NCBI RefSeq assembly: GCF_046736345.1
Contig: NZ_CP157210.1
Coordinates: 1,178,001-1,242,000, forward strand
Length of the DNA: 64,000 bases
DNA from: Hyphococcus formosus
GTDB lineage: Bacteria; Pseudomonadota; Alphaproteobacteria; Caulobacterales; Parvularculaceae
Direction: 5' to 3'
Positions 8,158-17,235 of the stretch are shown in pieces (the first letter of the stretch is position 1; each line of letters starts with the position of its first letter). Both the position numbers and the translations under genes were made by a program. Below the pieces are notes generated by a model. The model worked only from the letters and a program-made list of their open reading frames with translations, had not been told where the DNA came from and did not search any database.

Positions 8158-10515
8158 TTGAACAAACGCCCAAAACGGACAACGACCAAGCGATCACCCG
8201 GCCTGCCATCGAAGGCAGAAATTATCGCATTTCTTGAACAAAGCGATCATCAGGTTCACCGGCGCGATATTGCGCGCGCTTTCGGTGTGAAGGGCGAAGC
8301 CCGTGCGAAGCTGCGTTCGATGCTCAAGGAAATGGATGCCGACGGATCGATCAATCTCGGTTCAGGAAAGCGCATTGAGCGAGCGGACGCGCTTCCGCCA
8401 GTTGCGCCGATTGATGTCATGTCGGTTGACGACGATGGCGATCTTATCTGTATGCCGGCCAATTGGCGCGGTGAAGATAAACCGCCGATCATCACCATAT
8501 CCGCGCGCCGCGCCGCAAAAGCAAAACCTGCGCCCGGTGTTGGCGACCGTTTGTTGGCCCGGCTCAAACCGGCGGGCGACGCCGGCTATGACGCCGAGAT
8601 CATCAAACCCATCGGCAAAGGCGCTCACCGGTTTTTGGCGGTATACCGAAAAAGACGGCGCGGCGGCATCGCCGATCCGGTTGAACGGCGCGCACGAAAT
8701 TCCTTCACGATTGATGACGGCGATGAAGGCACCGCCAAGGACGGCGACCTAGTTTGGGTCGAGACCAAAAATGCCCGCGGCTATGGGCCACAAAAAGCCC
8801 GTATCAGAGGCATTGCGGGTCATATTGACGACACCCATGCCTATTCGACGATTGCTCTTGCCAATCATGGCATCCCAACCGATTTCCCGCCCGCGGTTTT
8901 GGAACAGGCCGAAAAGGCAAAACTCCCGCCGCTTGGTTCGCGAACGGATCTTCGTGACATTCCGCTCATCACAATCGATCCGGCTGACGCAAAAGACCAT
9001 GATGACGCCGTATTCGCCGAACCGGATAATGACGAGAATAACCCCGGCGGCTTCAGGGTCATCGTTGCCATTGCGGATGTTAGCTATTTCGTCAGCCCCG
9101 GCTCTGCCCTCGATAAAGAGGCATTAAAACGCGGCAACTCTACCTATCTGCCGGACCGGGTTGTGCCGATGTTGCCCGAACGTCTGTCTAATGATCTTTG
9201 CTCTTTGCGCGAACATGAAGACCGCCCCTGCATGGCCGTTGAAGTGATCCTTGATGCCAATGGTCAGAAGAAACGTCATCATTTTATGCGGGCCATGATG
9301 CGGTCGCACGGCAAGCTCGCCTATGAGGAAGCACAAGCCATCAGCGAAGGCGGAAAAGCGCTGGATGGCCTCGGGCCCGTGGTGAAAGCGCTTTATGACG
9401 CGTATCAAGCGCGCATGAAAGAGCGCACCAAGCGCGCACCGCTCGATCTTGATCTACCGGAGCGGAAAATCATCCTCGATAAAAATGGCGATGTCAGCAA
9501 GGTCGTAAAACGCGAACGCTTCGATGCTCATAAAGTCATCGAAGAGTTTATGATTTTAGCCAATGTTGCCGCCGCCGAAGCGTTGGAGCGCGCGCGAACG
9601 CCGCTGATCTACCGGGTGCATGATCAACCGGACGGAGAAAAGCTTGATGCGGTGCGCGAATATCTCGGCACGCTTGATTACTCTCTGGCCAAAGGCGGGT
9701 CAGTCCGGCCTGCAAACTTCAACCAGCTTCTTAAAATCGCCGAAGAGCGCGATCAAAAAGAGATGGTGTCTGAAGTGGTCCTGCGCTCGCAACGCCAGGC
9801 GATCTATGACATCGATAATGTGGGCCATTTCGGCCTGAACCTGCCCCATTATGCGCATTTCACCTCGCCCATTCGTCGCTATGCGGATTTGACCGTACAC
9901 CGCGCATTGGTGAAGGCGTTCAATCTCGGTGAAAATGGCCAGACCGAGAAAGAAGCAAAAGCCCTTGGCGAAATTGCTGAACAGATTTCCGATCTGGAGC
10001 GCCGATCGGTCGCCGCCGAGCGGGAATCGAATGACCGTTATTTGGCCGGTTATCTCGAGAAAAAAGTAGGCACAGAATTTGACGCCCGTATTCGCGGCGT
10101 TACCAAATTCGGGCTCTTTATCATGCTTGATGAAAGCGGTGCCGATGGTTTCGTTCCTATGCGCAGTATTGGTGCAGAGCGTTTCCGTTTCGAAGAAGCG
10201 GAGCACGCAGTCATCGGCGAGACCACTGGCGGTATCTATAGATTAGGACAGGCGGTTCGCGTTGCGCTTGCGGAAGCAACGCCGCTTACCGGTAGCCTGC
10301 GATTTGAGATGCTTAGCGATCCACTCCCCGGCGAGCGACGGGGACGCAGGAAATCGACTGCGAAATCCACAAGGGCCAAAATAAAAGGGGCCAAAACAAA
10401 AGGGGCCAAGTCGAAAGGCCGCAAAACTACGAAGCGCTCGAGTAAGAGCACAGCAAAACCGGCCCCCAAAAAAGCGAAACGCAGGAAATCTAACGCGAAA
10501 CCAAAACGCGGATAG
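8158..10515 (+). CDS. rnr: Ribonuclease R
   Basis: 3'-5' exoribonuclease that degrades structured RNA. The 785-residue protein has an N-terminal winged helix (about residues 18-75), cold-shock domains, the RNB catalytic core with the metal-binding sequence DPADAKDHDDAVF (near 277-289) and a C-terminal S1 domain (about 635-715, GVTKFGLFIML). The last 60 residues are almost all Lys, Ala, Thr, Ser and Arg. The start is a TTG with AAAGG upstream; no better in-frame start fits the conserved N terminus. The Lys-rich tail is known in the family to help with duplex RNA and is long here. Confidence 0.95.
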   Translation: MNKRPKRTTTKRSPGLPSKAEIIAFLEQSDHQVHRRDIARAFGVKGEARAKLRSMLKEMDADGSINLGSGKRIERADALPPVAPIDVMSVDDDGDLICMPANWRGEDKPPIITISARRAAKAKPAPGVGDRLLARLKPAGDAGYDAEIIKPIGKGAHRFLAVYRKRRRGGIADPVERRARNSFTIDDGDEGTAKDGDLVWVETKNARGYGPQKARIRGIAGHIDDTHAYSTIALANHGIPTDFPPAVLEQAEKAKLPPLGSRTDLRDIPLITIDPADAKDHDDAVFAEPDNDENNPGGFRVIVAIADVSYFVSPGSALDKEALKRGNSTYLPDRVVPMLPERLSNDLCSLREHEDRPCMAVEVILDANGQKKRHHFMRAMMRSHGKLAYEEAQAISEGGKALDGLGPVVKALYDAYQARMKERTKRAPLDLDLPERKIILDKNGDVSKVVKRERFDAHKVIEEFMILANVAAAEALERARTPLIYRVHDQPDGEKLDAVREYLGTLDYSLAKGGSVRPANFNQLLKIAEERDQKEMVSEVVLRSQRQAIYDIDNVGHFGLNLPHYAHFTSPIRRYADLTVHRALVKAFNLGENGQTEKEAKALGEIAEQISDLERRSVAAERESNDRYLAGYLEKKVGTEFDARIRGVTKFGLFIMLDESGADGFVPMRSIGAERFRFEEAEHAVIGETTGGIYRLGQAVRVALAEATPLTGSLRFEMLSDPLPGERRGRRKSTAKSTRAKIKGAKTKGAKSKGRKTTKRSSKSTAKPAPKKAKRRKSNAKPKRG

Positions 10516-10548
10516 AAAAGTGCCCCGACCAATATAAAGCCGGGGCAC
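10516..10548 (-). terminator. Hairpin terminator between rnr and the S9 peptidase gene
   Basis: Eight-bp perfect stem (10520-10527 with 10541-10548). Read on the minus strand it is followed by TTTTCTAT, so it best serves the minus-strand peptidase gene ending at 10556; it may also stop rnr transcripts, whose stop codon is just before it. Confidence 0.75.
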
Positions 10549-10555
10549 GATTGTC

Positions 10556-12787
10556 TTAGTTATGTTTTACGGGCTCTGCATCTTCGTAGCCCCAAACCTT
10601 CAACGCGAAGGCATAAAGATGGGCGGTCTCTTCGAGCCGTTCAAACCGCGCAGCCGAACCACCGTGACCGGCACCCATATTCATACGCATCACAAACGGG
10701 CCGCCTTTCGCTTCTTCACGCAGGCGCGCGATCCACTTCGCTGGCTCCCAATAGGTCACGCGGTAGTCGGTCAGGCCACCAGTCGCCATCACCGGCGGAT
10801 ATTCGGTATCCTTGATATTGTCATAGGGCGAATATTCCGCAATCCAACCATATTCTTCGGCACTGGTGATTGGGTTACCCCATTCTTCCCATTCGGGCGG
10901 GGTTAGCGGAAGGTCCGCATCTGAAATCGTGTTGATGACGTCAACAAACGGCACCGCCGCGATAACGCCGCCAAAAAGATCCGGACGCAGATTGACCGTT
11001 GCGCCGACCAACAAACCGCCAGCACTACCGCCGTAAATGACGATCTTTTTCTCAGACGTATAGCCCGCATCAATCAACGCCTCGCCCGATGCGGCGAAGT
11101 CAGAAAACGTGTTCTTTTTGTTTGCTAACTTACCGTCAAGATACCACGCCCGGCCCTTATCTGCACCGCCACGAATATGCGCGATTGCATATACGGCCCC
11201 GCGATCCACAAGCGAAAGAACAGTGGTCGAGAAACGCGCCGGCATCGCATAGCCATAAGAGCCATAGCCGTATAGCAGCGCCGGTGCCGAACCATCGGTT
11301 GGCGTTGTTTTCAGGCGAAGCACGGTCACGGGAATGTCCGCACCGCCCTCACCTTTCGCGGTGATCCGCTCGACCACATAAAGCGATGGATCATGTCCGC
11401 TCGGGACTTCCTGTGTTTTGACAAGCGTCCGTGTGCGATCCGCCATATTATAGTCGAATGTCTGCTCAGGTGTCGAAGGCGATTCATAGGTGAAGCGGAT
11501 TTCATCCGTGTCATATTCGTAGCCCGCGCTCATGCTGAGGCTATAGGCGGCCTCGTCAAATGAAACGGTGTGCGAATTACCGTCATAATCCGAGACAACA
11601 ATCCGAGGTAGCGCGTTTTCACGCTCCATCCGAACGAGATAGTCGTTGAGCGGCGTAAACGTGACCACTTGGCTACCGGGTTTATGCGCTAGCCAGTCTG
11701 ACCAGTTTTCCCGTCCTGGTGCCGAGATCGGCGCAGTTACGATTTTAAAATCAACCGCCCCATCGGCGTTCGTCATAATAAAGAAATTATCGCCATGATG
11801 TTCGGCGTAATATTCCGTACCATTGTCACGCGGCGCGATTAACGTTGGCGTCAGGTCCGCCGCATCCGCGTTGAGAAAACGAACTTCACTGGTGATCTGA
11901 CTGCTTGAGGTGATGAAAATGTAATCACCGCTCTGGCTTTTCGAAACGCCTAGGAAGAACGCGTCATCTGGCTCCTCGTAGATCACCGGATCATTCGCAG
12001 GGTCAGTCCCTAAACGGTGTAGCTTGACCCGCTTAGGACGTTGATTGTCGTCACGCTCTACATAGAAAAATGACTGAGAATCTGCGGCCCAGATCGCACC
12101 GCTCTCATCAGCACTTTCAATGGTCTCTTCATACTCTTCGCCAGTTTCCATATTGCGCACGCGGATCGCGAAATATTCTGACCCCAACCGATCGACCGCA
12201 TAGGCGATCAGGTTTTGATCTGGGCTATGATTAACCGAACCAATATCAAAAAACTTGGAATCGCCGCGTTCTTTATCGCCATCGAAGAGAATCTGCTCAT
12301 TGCTACCATCAAGAGCCGCGCGCATATAAATCGGATATTCGCCGCCCTCGTTATATTTTACCCAATATTTCCAGTCGCCGTCTTTGCGCGGGACCGAAGT
12401 GTCATCTTCTTTGATTCGGCCGCGCATCTCGCTAAATAGCGCCTTGCGGACTGGCTCCAGATCATCAGTGACGGCAGCGTAATATTCATTCTCTGCATCG
12501 AGCGCCGCTTTGATATCGGCATCTAACGTAGAAGGGTCACGCAAAACGTCTTGCCACTCTTCATCCCGCAACCACGCATAATTATCAGTACGCGTAATAC
12601 CGTGCTGCGTGATCTCGACCGGTCGCTTTTCAATTTCAGGTGGTGTAATTGATCGCGCGTCGGCGAACGGATCTTTTGCTGTCATTGCCTTCTCTTCTTT
12701 ATGCGTCTGCGTGGTGGTTTCATTCTGACCACATGCCGTAAGTGACACTGCCATGACCACACCCAGAAAAGCCTTTTCGAATTTCAT
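10556..12787 (-). CDS. S9 family serine peptidase (oligopeptidase B-like), lipoprotein
   Basis: Prolyl oligopeptidase-clan enzyme that cuts peptides, often after basic residues in oligopeptidase B. The 743-residue protein has an N-terminal seven-bladed propeller (about 80-470) and a C-terminal alpha/beta hydrolase domain. The nucleophile lies in YGGSAGGLL, with the acid residue near TGGLTDYRV and the His in GAGHGGSA. Unlike cytosolic oligopeptidase B it starts with a lipoprotein signal (lipobox LTAC, Cys near 19), so it is probably anchored in the envelope and acts on peptides in the periplasm or outside. The gene is divergent from msrA. Confidence 0.9.
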   Translation of the reverse strand: MKFEKAFLGVVMAVSLTACGQNETTTQTHKEEKAMTAKDPFADARSITPPEIEKRPVEITQHGITRTDNYAWLRDEEWQDVLRDPSTLDADIKAALDAENEYYAAVTDDLEPVRKALFSEMRGRIKEDDTSVPRKDGDWKYWVKYNEGGEYPIYMRAALDGSNEQILFDGDKERGDSKFFDIGSVNHSPDQNLIAYAVDRLGSEYFAIRVRNMETGEEYEETIESADESGAIWAADSQSFFYVERDDNQRPKRVKLHRLGTDPANDPVIYEEPDDAFFLGVSKSQSGDYIFITSSSQITSEVRFLNADAADLTPTLIAPRDNGTEYYAEHHGDNFFIMTNADGAVDFKIVTAPISAPGRENWSDWLAHKPGSQVVTFTPLNDYLVRMERENALPRIVVSDYDGNSHTVSFDEAAYSLSMSAGYEYDTDEIRFTYESPSTPEQTFDYNMADRTRTLVKTQEVPSGHDPSLYVVERITAKGEGGADIPVTVLRLKTTPTDGSAPALLYGYGSYGYAMPARFSTTVLSLVDRGAVYAIAHIRGGADKGRAWYLDGKLANKKNTFSDFAASGEALIDAGYTSEKKIVIYGGSAGGLLVGATVNLRPDLFGGVIAAVPFVDVINTISDADLPLTPPEWEEWGNPITSAEEYGWIAEYSPYDNIKDTEYPPVMATGGLTDYRVTYWEPAKWIARLREEAKGGPFVMRMNMGAGHGGSAARFERLEETAHLYAFALKVWGYEDAEPVKHN

Positions 12788-12964
12788 AATTCCCCTCGCG
12801 GTTGGAGTCGAAATGCTGAGTTAATACTGTTTTTTTCGGTTCGGCAATGTGGCCTTGTCGTGCGCAGTCATTCACTTAACAAGTCATAACGATCCAGTGA
12901 TCCCGACTTTTCGTATAAGTAGAAAATTCTATAATTGCCCTGTAAATTCGCCGGAGATGTTGTT

Positions 12965-13558
12965 TTGAGACGCCTAATATTTGCTGCTATCCTCGGGTTA
13001 TCGAGCGCCCTCTCAGCCGCCAGCACAAAAGCCAGCTCGGCCGGTGATGAGAATACCGCCAAAGCCGTTTTCGCGGGCGGATGTTTCTGGTGCATGGAAG
13101 CCGATTTTGAAAAACTCGATGGCGTCGGTGATGTCAATTCCGGCTATGCCGGCGGCCTGATGGATAATCCGACCTATGAGCGCCATGGCGGCCATCTGGA
13201 GGTCGTTCAGGTTCCTTATGATCCGTCCAAAATCACTTATCGCGAATTGGCCGATTATTTTTTCCGGCATATCGATCCGTTAGATGATAAGGGACAATTT
13301 TGCGATCGCGGACATTCCTATACGACCGGATTGTTTTATTCGACAGTCGAAGAATATGACGCCGCAAAAGCCGCGAAAGCGGAGGCTGAAAAGGTGCTTG
13401 GCGAGACTGTCGTCACGCCATTGCTTGAATTAAAAAAATTCTGGATCGCTGAGGGGTACCATCAGGATTATTACAAAACCAATCCGCTTAGATACAAACT
13501 CTACCGCACGGGCTGCGGCCGTGATCGACGCGTCAATCAGCTTTGGGGTGATAAGTAA
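12965..13558 (+). CDS. msrA: Peptide methionine-S-sulfoxide reductase MsrA, exported
   Basis: Reduces the S-epimer of methionine sulfoxide in proteins. The 197-residue product has the active-site motif GCFWCME (near residue 42) and downstream conserved blocks (GYAGG, FFRHIDP, GYHQDYY). I place the start at the TTG at 12965, which has GGAG nine bases upstream and gives a signal peptide (MRRLIFAAILGLSSALSAA); an earlier in-frame TTG at 12935 has no ribosome-binding site. The signal implies a periplasmic enzyme, in keeping with the exported peptidases around it. Confidence 0.9.
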   Translation: MRRLIFAAILGLSSALSAASTKASSAGDENTAKAVFAGGCFWCMEADFEKLDGVGDVNSGYAGGLMDNPTYERHGGHLEVVQVPYDPSKITYRELADYFFRHIDPLDDKGQFCDRGHSYTTGLFYSTVEEYDAAKAAKAEAEKVLGETVVTPLLELKKFWIAEGYHQDYYKTNPLRYKLYRTGCGRDRRVNQLWGDK

Positions 13559-13560
13559 AC

Positions 13561-13597
13561 CAATGGCCGCAACAACGATGCTGCGGCCATTGTTTTT
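13561..13597 (+). terminator. Rho-independent terminator after msrA
   Basis: Perfect 11-bp stem (13561-13571 with 13582-13592) followed by five T. It lies two bases after the msrA stop and just before the convergent M3 peptidase gene. Confidence 0.88.
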
Positions 13598-13600
13598 GGC

Positions 13601-15859
13601 TTAATCGACCGTTTTATTGTCGGTTTCGGCACCGGGAACCGGGAAGCCGCGGTCACGCATCAGCGCCTCAATCTTGGCTTCACGGCCACGGAATTTGATA
13701 TAGGCTTCTGCCGGGTCAACCGCATTCCGCACACGGAATAGGTTATCAACGAGGCTTTCGGCTACTTCCTTGTCGTAGAAGCCCCCCGGCGCTTCGGCAA
13801 AGGCTTCAGCTGCGTCAGCGGTAAGAACATCAGCCCACATATAGCCATAATAGCCAGCGGAATAGCCCTCGCCTGAGAAGATATGCCCAAAATGCGGTGA
13901 GCGATGGCGCATCACCAATTCATCGGGCATGCCTAATTCTTCAAGCGTTTCACGCTCGAATGCGTCCGGATCAATTCCGGTCGGATCACTCATATGAAAG
14001 CGCATATCGACCAGCGCGGAAGCCAGATATTCAGTTGTCGCAAAGCCCTGATTAAAGGTCGAGGCGGCCTTTATCTTCGCAACCAGCTCATCGGGAATTG
14101 GCTCGCCGGTTTCATAATGAACCAGATAATTATCGATGACTTGGTCGGTCGAGAGCCAGCGTTCCAATAATTGCGACTGGAACTCAGTGTAATCCCGAAC
14201 GCCGCTATTGAGCGTCGGGTAATGTACATTTGACGAAAGCGCATGAAGCGCGTGACCGAATTCATGGAAATAGGTTTCCGCATCATCCCATGAGATCAAA
14301 ACCGGTTCGCCCGGTGCGCCTTTAATGAAGTTTGAGTTGTTGGATGACAAAACAGATTTCTCAATGCCGTCAAGCGTATCGTGGCTACGATATCCGGTAG
14401 CCCATGCGCCTGAGCGTTTGCCAGGGCGTGCAAACGGATCGAGATACCAAACGCCGATATGCTTTCCGCTGGATTTGTCAGTGACCTCCCAGACTTTTAC
14501 ATCCTCATGCCAAACCGGCACGGAACCATCGGTAATTGGTGCAAAACTGAAATTGAATAATTCTCCGGCAACGAAGAACATCGCATCACGCAGCTTGTCG
14601 AGCTGGAGATATTGTTTGACTTCATCCGAGTCGAGATCATATTTCGCCTGGCGCACTTTCTCCATGTAATAGCGGTAGTCCCATGGTGCGATTTCGAAAT
14701 CACCGCCTTCGGCGTCGACAATCGCCTGCATCTCTGCAACCTCTTCACGGACACGGGCTGTCGCCGCTGGCCATACGGCTTCCATAAGGTTCAGTGCACG
14801 ATCAGGCGTTTTCGACATACGGTTCTGTAACCGCCATGCGGCGTAATTTTCATACCCGAGTAGCTTCACCCGCTCATCCCGGAGTGCAAGGATCTCGGCA
14901 ATGATGGCGTTATTATCGTATTCGTCACCATTATCACCGCGATTGTAATAGGTGCGCCACACGGTCTCGCGCAGATCCCGCTCATCGGAATAGGTCAGGA
15001 ACGGGTCCATCGATGATCGCGTATTGGTGATCGCATATTCACCGACACGTCCCCGGCTTTCTGCCGCCGCCGCTGCGGCCTTAACAAAACTCTCGGGCAG
15101 ACCGCTGAGCTGATCCGCCGAAAGATAGGTTACGTAATTCTCTTCGTCCGCAAGAACATTATTGGCGAAATCCGTGTGCAGCGTCGCGAGGCGTTTATTG
15201 ATCTCCGCATACCGCTCTTTCGCTTCCCCTTCGAGGGTAGCGCCATTGGATGCGAAACCATCATAAACCAGCCACACCAAGCGCTGTTGGTCCGGACGCA
15301 GCGTGTCCATTACATCGCTCTCATAAACGGCTTTGACCCGCGCAAAGAGCTTTTCGTTCTGATTAATTTTCGAGAAAAATTCGGACAACTTTGGCGACAT
15401 CTCGCCTTGAATTTCGCGAAACTCCGGCGACGACATATTCGATGACCAGATTCCCCAATAGGTGAACACTCGGCCCAGTTCATCGCCGGATTTCTCTAGC
15501 GCGACAATCGTATTGGCAAAGGTCGGCGGTTCCGGGTTATTCGCAATTGCCTCAACTTCGGCGAGGTTCTTTGCCATGCCGGCTTCGAGCGCGGCTTTCA
15601 AACCGTCGAGATCCATTTCATCGAAATGCGGCACGCCCTGATAGGGGCCATCATAGGGCGAGAGCAATTTATCCGCGGCGGGGTTGCCCGTTTCATCCAA
15701 TGAAATGTCTGCGAATAAATCGCCAATGTCTTCTTTTACCGGCGCTGCCGTCATCTGTTTCGTCTCACCTGTATTTGTCGATTGCGCGTCATCTGCACCC
15801 CCGCAGCCATAGAGTGCTGTTAACAAGGCGAGTGTCGATACTAAAGACGTGATCCGCAT
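13601..15859 (-). CDS. dcp: M3 family peptidyl-dipeptidase (Dcp-like), lipoprotein
   Basis: Zinc metallopeptidase of the thimet/Dcp family that removes C-terminal dipeptides from peptides. The zinc motif HEFGHALH is present within TYFHEFGHALHALSS (near residue 535), and the length (752) is close to Dcp. The N terminus is a lipoprotein signal with lipobox YGC (Cys near 19). I chose the ATG at 15859 because AAAGGAG lies seven bases upstream; an earlier ATG at 15889 would bury the signal peptide behind ten charged residues. With the S9 lipoprotein it makes a second envelope peptidase nearby. Confidence 0.9.
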   Translation of the reverse strand: MRITSLVSTLALLTALYGCGGADDAQSTNTGETKQMTAAPVKEDIGDLFADISLDETGNPAADKLLSPYDGPYQGVPHFDEMDLDGLKAALEAGMAKNLAEVEAIANNPEPPTFANTIVALEKSGDELGRVFTYWGIWSSNMSSPEFREIQGEMSPKLSEFFSKINQNEKLFARVKAVYESDVMDTLRPDQQRLVWLVYDGFASNGATLEGEAKERYAEINKRLATLHTDFANNVLADEENYVTYLSADQLSGLPESFVKAAAAAAESRGRVGEYAITNTRSSMDPFLTYSDERDLRETVWRTYYNRGDNGDEYDNNAIIAEILALRDERVKLLGYENYAAWRLQNRMSKTPDRALNLMEAVWPAATARVREEVAEMQAIVDAEGGDFEIAPWDYRYYMEKVRQAKYDLDSDEVKQYLQLDKLRDAMFFVAGELFNFSFAPITDGSVPVWHEDVKVWEVTDKSSGKHIGVWYLDPFARPGKRSGAWATGYRSHDTLDGIEKSVLSSNNSNFIKGAPGEPVLISWDDAETYFHEFGHALHALSSNVHYPTLNSGVRDYTEFQSQLLERWLSTDQVIDNYLVHYETGEPIPDELVAKIKAASTFNQGFATTEYLASALVDMRFHMSDPTGIDPDAFERETLEELGMPDELVMRHRSPHFGHIFSGEGYSAGYYGYMWADVLTADAAEAFAEAPGGFYDKEVAESLVDNLFRVRNAVDPAEAYIKFRGREAKIEALMRDRGFPVPGAETDNKTVD

Positions 15860-16047
15860 TGTGCGGCTCCTTTCGTTCTTCTTAGCCATTTCGGTTGGCG
15901 TTTTTTTGTTTATCTGCGCCTTGGGCGCAGCCCCTGCAAACTTGGCCTATCCTGATACTGCTCAGGACGACACGCAAGGACGAATGGGGGTCGCGCCGCT
16001 CATTTCATCGCGAAAAACGCTCGCCCCATCGGGATGCACAATGATTG

Positions 16048-17109
16048 TTACATTCGTGGTTGTTGTTGCGAAATACAATGAAACGAACCGCCACCGGAGA
16101 GAATGTGCGAAGAATCGACCGCGACAAAATATTGCCGATCAATCACTGATTTCAGCGTTTCAATGGCTTCGATCCCGGGTGCACTGTCCCCGCTCAGAAC
16201 CCCATAAACCGGCACAACCACCGAATGATTGGCAATATAGAAATTCATGTGGCTCGCCGCGACCGGCGCATTGTCAATTTCGATACGGCCGGGCGATGGG
16301 ACCGTAATGACCTCTAGCTTGCGTCCTTGCGCGTCCGTCGCGGATTTTAGCGTTTTTTCTATATCGGAAAATATTTCCGCATTCGGATCATCATCACCCG
16401 TAGGACGCATGCACATAACTTTGCCCGGCGCAACAAAGCGCGCAATATTATCGACATGACCATCAGTATGATCGCCGATTAACCCTTCATCGAGCCAAAT
16501 GGTTTTTTCAATACCAAGCGCGGATTTCAACACCGCTTCGACATCTTTCTCATTCATGTTGGGATTGCGGTTTTTGTTCAATAGGCATTGCCGCGTGGTG
16601 ATCAAGGTCCCCTCGCCGTCAACTTCTATCGCGCCTCCCTCGCCAATAAAATCATCAAACCGGCGTAGGCGGACATTTGCATGCCTCGCAATTTCATCCG
16701 CTATTTTGTCGTCTGACGGCAATTGATATTTCCCGCCCCAACCGTTGAAACGAAAAGCGCTGGCGACAAGTTCTCCGGTTTCTGATTTTGCGAAAACCGG
16801 ACCGGTATCCCGCAACCAGATGTCACCTAATGGGGCTTCGAATAGCGTAAGCAGGCTCGGATCGGGCAATCGCCCACGCATGATTTCCGCTGCGCTTCGT
16901 GCCTCGCCGCCGCGATAAACAAGATTGACCCTTTCGCCGCGGATATCTGATCCATCGCCGCCCGGAAAGAGGATACCTCGGACAAAATCATCGACCTCAG
17001 CGCGCGCGGGGCCAAGATTGTCTTCCCATAAATCCGCAGCACTCGGCCAGCCGATCCAAACGGAATCATGTGGTGCCCATTCTGCGGGCTGGCGGCGTGA
17101 TGTGATCAT
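16048..17109 (-). CDS. aguA: Agmatine deiminase / peptidyl-arginine deiminase family
   Basis: Guanidino-group hydrolase converting agmatine to N-carbamoylputrescine and ammonia, a step of polyamine formation or arginine use. The 353-residue product shows the PPAD fold motifs: WPS near residue 19, RDTGPVF near residue 100, the EGGAIEVDGEGTLI block near 150, TDGHVDNIARF near 205 and the C-terminal catalytic Cys in GGGSFHCISQQ. I use the ATG at 17109 with AAAGGA upstream; the conserved PAEWAPHDSVWIGWP starts right behind it, while upstream ATGs add 18 unmatched residues. No N-carbamoylputrescine amidase gene (aguB) is adjacent, so substrate and pathway are inferred from the family. Confidence 0.85.
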   Translation of the reverse strand: MITSRRQPAEWAPHDSVWIGWPSAADLWEDNLGPARAEVDDFVRGILFPGGDGSDIRGERVNLVYRGGEARSAAEIMRGRLPDPSLLTLFEAPLGDIWLRDTGPVFAKSETGELVASAFRFNGWGGKYQLPSDDKIADEIARHANVRLRRFDDFIGEGGAIEVDGEGTLITTRQCLLNKNRNPNMNEKDVEAVLKSALGIEKTIWLDEGLIGDHTDGHVDNIARFVAPGKVMCMRPTGDDDPNAEIFSDIEKTLKSATDAQGRKLEVITVPSPGRIEIDNAPVAASHMNFYIANHSVVVPVYGVLSGDSAPGIEAIETLKSVIDRQYFVAVDSSHILSGGGSFHCISQQQPRM

Positions 17110-17160
17110 GGCGGATCCTTTATCGATTGGGGCCTCCATATATCCATCAAATACCGCTGA

Positions 17161-17193
17161 CAAAAGAAAAAGGCGACCCGAGGGCCGCCTTTT
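17161..17193 (-). terminator. Rho-independent terminator after the TonB receptor gene
   Basis: Stem 17168-17175 with 17186-17193, followed on the minus strand by a T-rich run. It lies about 45 bp after the receptor stop and before the start of the agmatine deiminase gene, so the two are probably separate units. Confidence 0.75.
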
Positions 17194-17235
17194 CCGTAAT
17201 TCGTGGTCGTTTGCGGGTTACCCCGCCATTCCGAC

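Noticed and set aside
15849..16307. 152-codon plus-strand frame between the M3 peptidase and agmatine deiminase
   Set aside because: It is mostly antisense to the deiminase 3' end and has no family residues.
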